DNA of 64,000 bases. Origin: Molossus alvarezi (Eukaryota > Chordata > Mammalia > Chiroptera > Molossidae). Location: contig CM073907.1 in assembly GCA_037176705.1 (NCBI GenBank), positions 10,695,001 through 10,759,000 of the forward strand. Direction: 5' to 3'. The first letter of the stretch is position 1. Each line of letters opens with the position of its first letter. A program made the translations under genes and the position numbers. The notes beneath the pieces were generated by a model. It ran no database searches. It worked only from the letters and a program-made list of their open reading frames with translations, and had not been told where the DNA came from. Of this stretch, positions 59,405 through 64,000 are shown piece by piece.

Positions 59405-59818
59405 AGCACATATACCACATATAAACTGCGGTAGATCCATACAACAAATTATTCAGCCATAAAAGAAATGAAGGACCGATACTTTCTGCAGCATGGGTGA
59501 ACCTTGGAAACAGGATGCTAATGAAGGAAGCCTAACACAGCAGGTCACCCACTATATGACTCCAGTGACATGAAATAACCAGAACAGGTCAATCCACAGA
59601 CAGAAAGCAGACTGGTGGTTGTCAGGGGCTGAGGGGAGGGGGGAGGGGGACAAGGGCTTTATGAGTCCAGAGTTGCCTTTTAGGGGATGAAAATGCTTTG
59701 GAACTAGACACTCAGAGACGGTGTTGCACAACACTGTGGTGCACCAAATGTTCGCCTTTCAAAGTCCCATTTTGTTATGTGAATTTTATCTCAATGAAAA
59801 CAATAAAAAAAAAACATT
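59405..59818 (+). repeat. Old L1 LINE 3' end
   Basis: 'caaattattcagccataaaag', 'ggtgaaccttggaaacagga', 'tgaatagtggttgtcaggggctg'-like sequence and the terminal 'gaattttatctcaatgaaaac...aataaaaaaaaa' follow the L1M 3' UTR order to the poly-A. It is 5' truncated. Confidence 0.85.
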
Positions 59819-60021
59819 AAAAAACAAAAGCTCAAGTCTTCCACTACATACATCACACAGGACGTCTTAACACAGACCCTCAATAGCTATGAAAACACAC
59901 GGGCGTCTCAGCAAGGCTGCAGACTCACACGCAGCATAAGGAATCATCATTCAAACAGTTATGTCATTAAAAATATATACTAGAAATTGTTGAGATGGGT
60001 TTAGTATTCTCAGTTATTCTA
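59819..60021. other. Unique AT-rich spacer
   Basis: No recognised feature. Confidence 0.5.
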
Positions 60022-60219
60022 TTACCTCTGGAAGCTCTCCACAATATTTATAAAGGCTCCCCTTTCTCTGCAGAAAGCCTCTATTTGAACAGAATCTAAT
60101 TTCCCGTATTTGTCAAGAGTCCCCGGCATTATCCCGTACGCGAGTCCTTCCTTGCAGACACTAGCCCGACGTTCTGTGTAAGCGGTCCTCATGAAGGCTG
60201 ATGAGTTTAACAAATACAT
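60022..60219 (-). CDS. Exon-like minus-strand ORF, unidentified
   Basis: 65 codons on the minus strand with a mixed, protein-like composition (…YTERRASVCKEGLAYGIMPG…, …LDKYGKLDSVQIEAFCRERG…). The frame ends at 'CAGAGGTAATAG', which also fits a splice donor (AG|GTAATA). On the other side 'actcatcag' could be an acceptor, making an internal exon of about 170 bases. CpGs are retained. I do not recognise the protein, and chance remains possible. Confidence 0.25.
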   Translation of the reverse strand: MYLLNSSAFMRTAYTERRASVCKEGLAYGIMPGTLDKYGKLDSVQIEAFCRERGAFINIVESFQR

Positions 60220-60630
60220 AATTGATTTTTACTTCCAAAGGCCCCTTTTTTTTTCTTTGTGATAAAGGTTGTGTAACATGCAGGAAAAGGAAGAAAGAAA
60301 AAAAGTTAAGCTTGTTTGGGAATATCCCTTCCCCGCATTATACATTGTAACACTCTTCCCGACTTTTTCTGATGAACAGGAGAAAAGTTGGAGCCCAGCG
60401 AAGACACAAAAGCCTCGTGTAATTAAAAGCTCTGCTAAGCAAGCGGAGCGGACCTGGGGTGCAGAGGTGTGGGCTGGAGGAGGAAGGGGGTGAACCACGC
60501 AAACTGAGTGGCTATTTATTGTCAACACCACAAAAACGAAGGAGAGGCACACCAAGGGTTTTCTCTAGAAGAATCGAGAGGCTGCAACAGGCCCCGCGAC
60601 TCGAGCATGCAGGAGGGGAAAGGATGCTTT
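60220..60630. other. Unique non-coding spacer
   Basis: A short T-rich run lies at 60246-60255. No feature is recognised. Confidence 0.5.
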
Positions 60631-60650
60631 AAAAACAAGACACTCCTGCC

Positions 60651-60898
60651 CTGGCCAGTTTGGCTCAGCGGTTGGAGCATCGGCCTGCGGTACAGAGAGA
60701 CCCGGGTTCGGTTCCCGCTAAGGGCGCGTACCTCGGTTGCAGTTTGTCCCCGGCCCTGGTTGGTCGTGCAGGTGGCAGCCACTCGATGTGTCCCTTTCAC
60801 ATCGATGTTTCTCTCTCTGTTCCTCTCTCTCCCTCCCGCTCTATCTGAACAAAAAATGGAAAAATGTCCTCGGGTGAGGATAAAATAAATAAATAAAT
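60651..60898 (+). repeat. VES SINE, young, 20-bp perfect TSD
   Basis: It has the full canonical structure with an (AAAT)n tail. The TSD 'aaaaacaagacactcctgcc' is perfect over 20 bases (60631-60650 and 60899-60918), which indicates a recent insertion that may be polymorphic in the species. Confidence 0.97.
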
Positions 60899-60918
60899 AA
60901 AAACAAGACACTCCTGCC

Positions 60919-61040
60919 AAGATGCTCACCATGCGCGGGTCACCCTGGACGGATGGCAACCCCTGTTAGAAGCATGTATGGTAAAAGCGTAGGGAACCTG
61001 TCAAGAGGGGTAAGACTGGCTGACTAAACAAGTGAAGTTT
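60919..61040. other. Short unique spacer between two VES copies
   Basis: About 120 bases without features separate two same-strand young VES copies. Confidence 0.6.
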
Positions 61041-61054
61041 AAAAGGCTGTGCAG

Positions 61055-61303
61055 CCCTGGCCGGTTTGGCTCAGCGGTTGGAGCGTCGGCCTGCGGTCTG
61101 GAGAGACCCGGGTTCGGTTCCCACTAAGGGCACGTACTTCGGTTGCAGTTTGTCCCCGGCCCTGGTTGGAGCCATGTGGGTGGGGTCTCTCTCACATCAA
61201 TGTTTCTCTCTCTTTCTTTTCCTCCCTTTCTCCCTCCCGCTCTGTCTGAAGATAAATGCAAAAATGTCCTCGGGTGAGGATAAAAAATAAATAAATAAAA
61301 AAT
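61055..61303 (+). repeat. VES SINE, young, with a shortened middle
   Basis: The head matches the neighbour at 60651, but the middle jumps from 'ccctggttggagccatgtgg' to 'gtggggtctctctcacatc', and the body has 'gaagataaatgcaaaaatgtcc'. It is thus a different subfamily. The TSD aaaaggctgtgcag (61041-61054) / aaaaagctgtgcag (61304-61317) has one mismatch. Confidence 0.96.
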
Positions 61304-61317
61304 AAAAAGCTGTGCAG

Positions 61318-62209
61318 TTAAGACATACTTTGGTCTGTTTCTCCCACGGGCCTGGAGTCGGGAACGGGGTGAGCCCACTGCTGCACCCGGCTCACCCAGC
61401 ATGGCACCTGGCAGGTGACTGTTGTCGATCGATATTTGTTGAAAGAGCGAATCACCGACAGTCATCACAGAGGAGGATCTGGAGACACCCACGGAAGGGG
61501 CAGCAGGGAGACCCCGAGACACCTACGTGGCAGTGACTAGAGGGTCCACCTCGACCTCAGCAGGCAAGGACAAGCTCCTGCCCATTGTGTGCTGTCATGT
61601 GGGCTCGCTCACCCGCGCGGCCCCCCCTTGCTTGGGTCCCTCTCTGTGGACTGGAGGAGGAAACCAGTTCCTACTTGCTCTGAATGACCCCTCACTGCAC
61701 CCCCCTCCTTCTGCCCTCCGACCTCCCTCGACTGTGTAGCTCCTTCCTCTCTCCCCGGTGGCTCTGGGTTACATTCTTTCTCTGACACTCAGGTGGAATC
61801 CAGCAAGACCGGGGGCATGATGGAATGACACACCGCACTGACCGCTGGGGGCCAAGGCCATGTCTCCCTGACACCGCAAGCCATCAAGGCCAACGATGGC
61901 CACACACAGATGTGCCAACACCCCAGGGACCCGCTGCAGCCTGGCAGCCTGTCCCACAGGAGAGCATTCTGGAACACAGGGTCATCTTCCTTCAACAGAG
62001 CTGCGGAGCCCCGCCCCCCCAACAGGGCTGGTCACCATCCATGGCCACGTGCTGGGGGGGCCCGGAGTCCCCCACGAGGGTAGCAATCCGCACAGCTCTG
62101 TGCTAATCTCATCTCTCATTTTTCTTACACTGGGCAGGGAGAGAGAGGCTTTTCACAGTATGTCACTTCAAAACGTTTACATAAATTAGGCACCAAAAAG
62201 CAGAGGACA
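61318..62209. other. Unique stretch, C-rich
   Basis: No repeat is recognised. 61600-61740 is C-rich with open frames, and no exon is supported. Confidence 0.45.
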
Positions 62210-62655
62210 CCGGTCAAGAAAAGAGTCACGCGGGAGCCCTGTCCCCCTTTGCATCAGCCCAGGGTCTGCCTGGTCTGCAACGCGTGATACAGAAAACAGA
62301 AGGCACGGGACTTCTTACACGGGACGCCAACCCGGGCAGGGACTTGGAGTTCCCGAACCGGAATCTCCATCGGGCCAGCAACAGAGATACTTGACAACCT
62401 CCTTCATGGTGACAGAGCGCTAGAGCGGACCCTTCTCCTGCCCCGGGGCGACCCCGGCAGACACCCGATAGCGAAGCCAGCACACACATGTCCCCGTGAC
62501 GGACGCTCAGCAGGAGGCGCACAAGGGCCGCGTATACACGGTCCAAATGATCGAGCCTTAAGGTAAGGAATGGCCCTGGTATCGGAGTGGTCGTTACGGA
62601 AACCTGCGACCCTTCGGGCTACCATTACGGGGCTATTAGAAAGATTCTGCACTCG
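62210..62655. promoter_or_regulatory. CpG-rich patch, possible small CpG island
   Basis: By eye about 27 CpGs in 446 bases of GC-rich DNA (for example 'ccccggggcgaccccggcag', 'gcccggagtcc' nearby and 'ggtcgttacgg'), well above background. It could be an unmethylated regulatory element or promoter. No core promoter motif or exon is evident. Confidence 0.35.
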
Positions 62656-63375
62656 GGTTTGAGATGACTTAGGCAGACGGCCGTCCCTGCAGTAACCGCT
62701 TTATTTATCGCTATGTAAATGGACCTTAATGCTTCATTCAAAAAGAAAAAAAAATGCTGCTGCCCTCTTGCAGTCACCAAGCAAAAGTGGCAGCAAAGGT
62801 TAGCGGAGATGAGCAGCAGCCTGTAGGGCTGAGGGTCAGGCAGCGAAACCGTCTCAGCAGGTGGATAGCAAGCCAGCAGCATTAGGTAACCCTGCAGGTC
62901 ACACGGTGCTCGAGCCTCAGGTGGCCAACTTACAGGCACCTGAACTTCTAGACCTGCTTCCCAGAGAGGCCTTTCCAACAGAATTTGGACCCACGGAACC
63001 AGAACTGCTGTGAAAAGATTCACCTTTACCTGACATATTGCCCCAGACCCTTCCCCAACTTGAAAAGTTTGAAGAAGTGTGTTGAAGTTCAGCAGGGCAG
63101 CGGTTAAGCCATTTCTTGACATACGCGCGTAGCAGTGATTTCCAGGTTGTCGCTGTGTTCCCAGTTCTGCAAGGACATGGAGCTATTTCAATAGCACCCC
63201 GCTGCAGTAAAGCATGTGTTCACCCAACAGACCGCGCGGGGGGCACTCCTGTGACCCTAGGGGAGGGCAGCTGCCCCGTTGGACAGACCCACCGACTACT
63301 TTGGCTCTTACACCCTAAGATGCCAACAAACGGGAAGACACACTAAAAAATTCCAAAGACAAGACTGTAATTAAA
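62656..63375. other. Unique non-coding stretch
   Basis: A 165-codon minus frame (62625-63122) has no recognised domain and runs through an A-rich tract. No feature is supported. Confidence 0.45.
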
Positions 63376-63394
63376 ATGAAGAATAAGCTTACAT

Positions 63395-63636
63395 GGCCCT
63401 GGCAGGTTTGGCTGAGTGGTTGAGGCATCAGCCCATGGATCAAAGAGTCTCAGGTTCGATTCCAACCAAGGGCATGTACCTCGGTTGAAGTTTGTCCCCA
63501 GCCCTGGTTGAGGTCATGTGGGTAGCAACCAATAGATGTGTCTCTCTCACATCAATGTTTCTCTCTCTCTCTCTCCTTCCCACTCTGTCTGCAGATAAAT
63601 ATAAAAATATCCTCGGGTGAGGATTAAAAATATAAA
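63395..63636 (+). repeat. VES SINE, full length
   Basis: Head 'ggccctggcaggtttggctg', B box 'aggttcgattccaacc', body, 'gcagataaatataaaaatatcc' and an AT-rich tail. The flanks share 'aagaataa' followed by similar bases, compatible with a decayed TSD. Confidence 0.93.
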
Positions 63637-64000
63637 TAAGAATAAACATTTGTGGTCTTGACCTAACGCTCTGGTGCCCTGTGGGGCACCCAGTGCCACC
63701 CGATGTACGTAGCCTGTGACTATAACCCATCAGCACTTGCAGAGGCCATGCTGGTTAGGCACTGTGCCCCGAGCTTTCCGGCCGTGAAGAGAGGAAATGC
63801 CACCTTTTTCTGTGTGTGTGCGCACACGCGTGTACACACGTGTAGGCCTAGAATTGATGTAATTAACAAAGACTGCGCCTTTGCTAGGAAGTAGTATTCT
63901 CCGCACCGAGTGATGGGGGGGTGGGGGCGCTAGGGATGAGGCTGTGATGAAACGGAGTCCTTCTATGAGAGACACGGACTACATGGTGCTTCCTTCACAG
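63637..64000. other. Unique non-coding end of window
   Basis: It contains a (TG/CG/CA) alternating purine-pyrimidine run at about 63808-63845, a potential Z-DNA segment. No exon is supported. Confidence 0.5.

Noticed and set aside
60885..60900. (AAAT)n array as an independent microsatellite
   Set aside because: It is the tail of the VES copy at 60651-60898, inside the TSD pair.

Overview
This window is mammalian nuclear DNA, almost certainly from a bat of the suborder Yangochiroptera. The diagnosis rests on about 33 copies of the bat-specific tRNA-derived VES (Ves) SINE. Each copy has a tRNA-like head containing a 'GGTTCGATTCC'-type B box, a 'tcgatgtttctctctc' body and an A-rich tail, and many are flanked by clear target-site duplications (TSDs). 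The commonest young copies ('ggttcggttcccgctaagggcacgtacc' type, described by its parts in the entries) do not look like the classic Myotis form. A family other than Vespertilionidae, for example Molossidae, is possible, but that is only my impression from memory. There are no bacterial features: no operons, ribosome binding sites or CRISPR arrays.

Layout. 1-17 kb is mostly unique non-coding DNA with scattered VES copies, weak MIR/L2 relics and a compound CT/TA microsatellite near 11.7 kb. 16-20.4 kb contains CpG-rich patches and a 584-bp minisatellite (20-bp unit, with a 108-bp higher-order period) directly beside a CpG-rich segment. 20-32 kb is unique sequence with MIR relics and VES copies. 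32.5-38.9 kb is the densest retroelement zone. It holds a VES-L1 chimera bounded by one TSD pair, five more VES copies, an L1 3' end, and an unidentified open reading frame at 34844-35218 next to minus-strand coding-like relics cut by a VES insertion. 38.9-52.8 kb holds several old L1 fragments, one carrying a mariner-type miniature transposon, a nested SINE pair, MIR relics and a 200-bp GGGA/GAAA microsatellite. 52.8-64 kb has further VES copies, including a second nested pair and a tandem pair of young copies, an old L1 3' end, one exon-like minus-strand ORF, and a CpG-rich patch near 62.4 kb.

No protein-coding gene could be identified with confidence. Nearly all the long ORFs run through SINEs, microsatellites or GC-rich DNA and look like chance. 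The window reads as intergenic or intronic DNA. The SINEs depend in trans on L1 machinery: their A-tails and 10-20 bp TSDs are the L1 endonuclease/target-primed reverse transcription signature, and the L1 pieces here are all truncated and dead. Repeat family names come from pattern recognition only; RepeatMasker with a bat library would refine subfamilies and ends.
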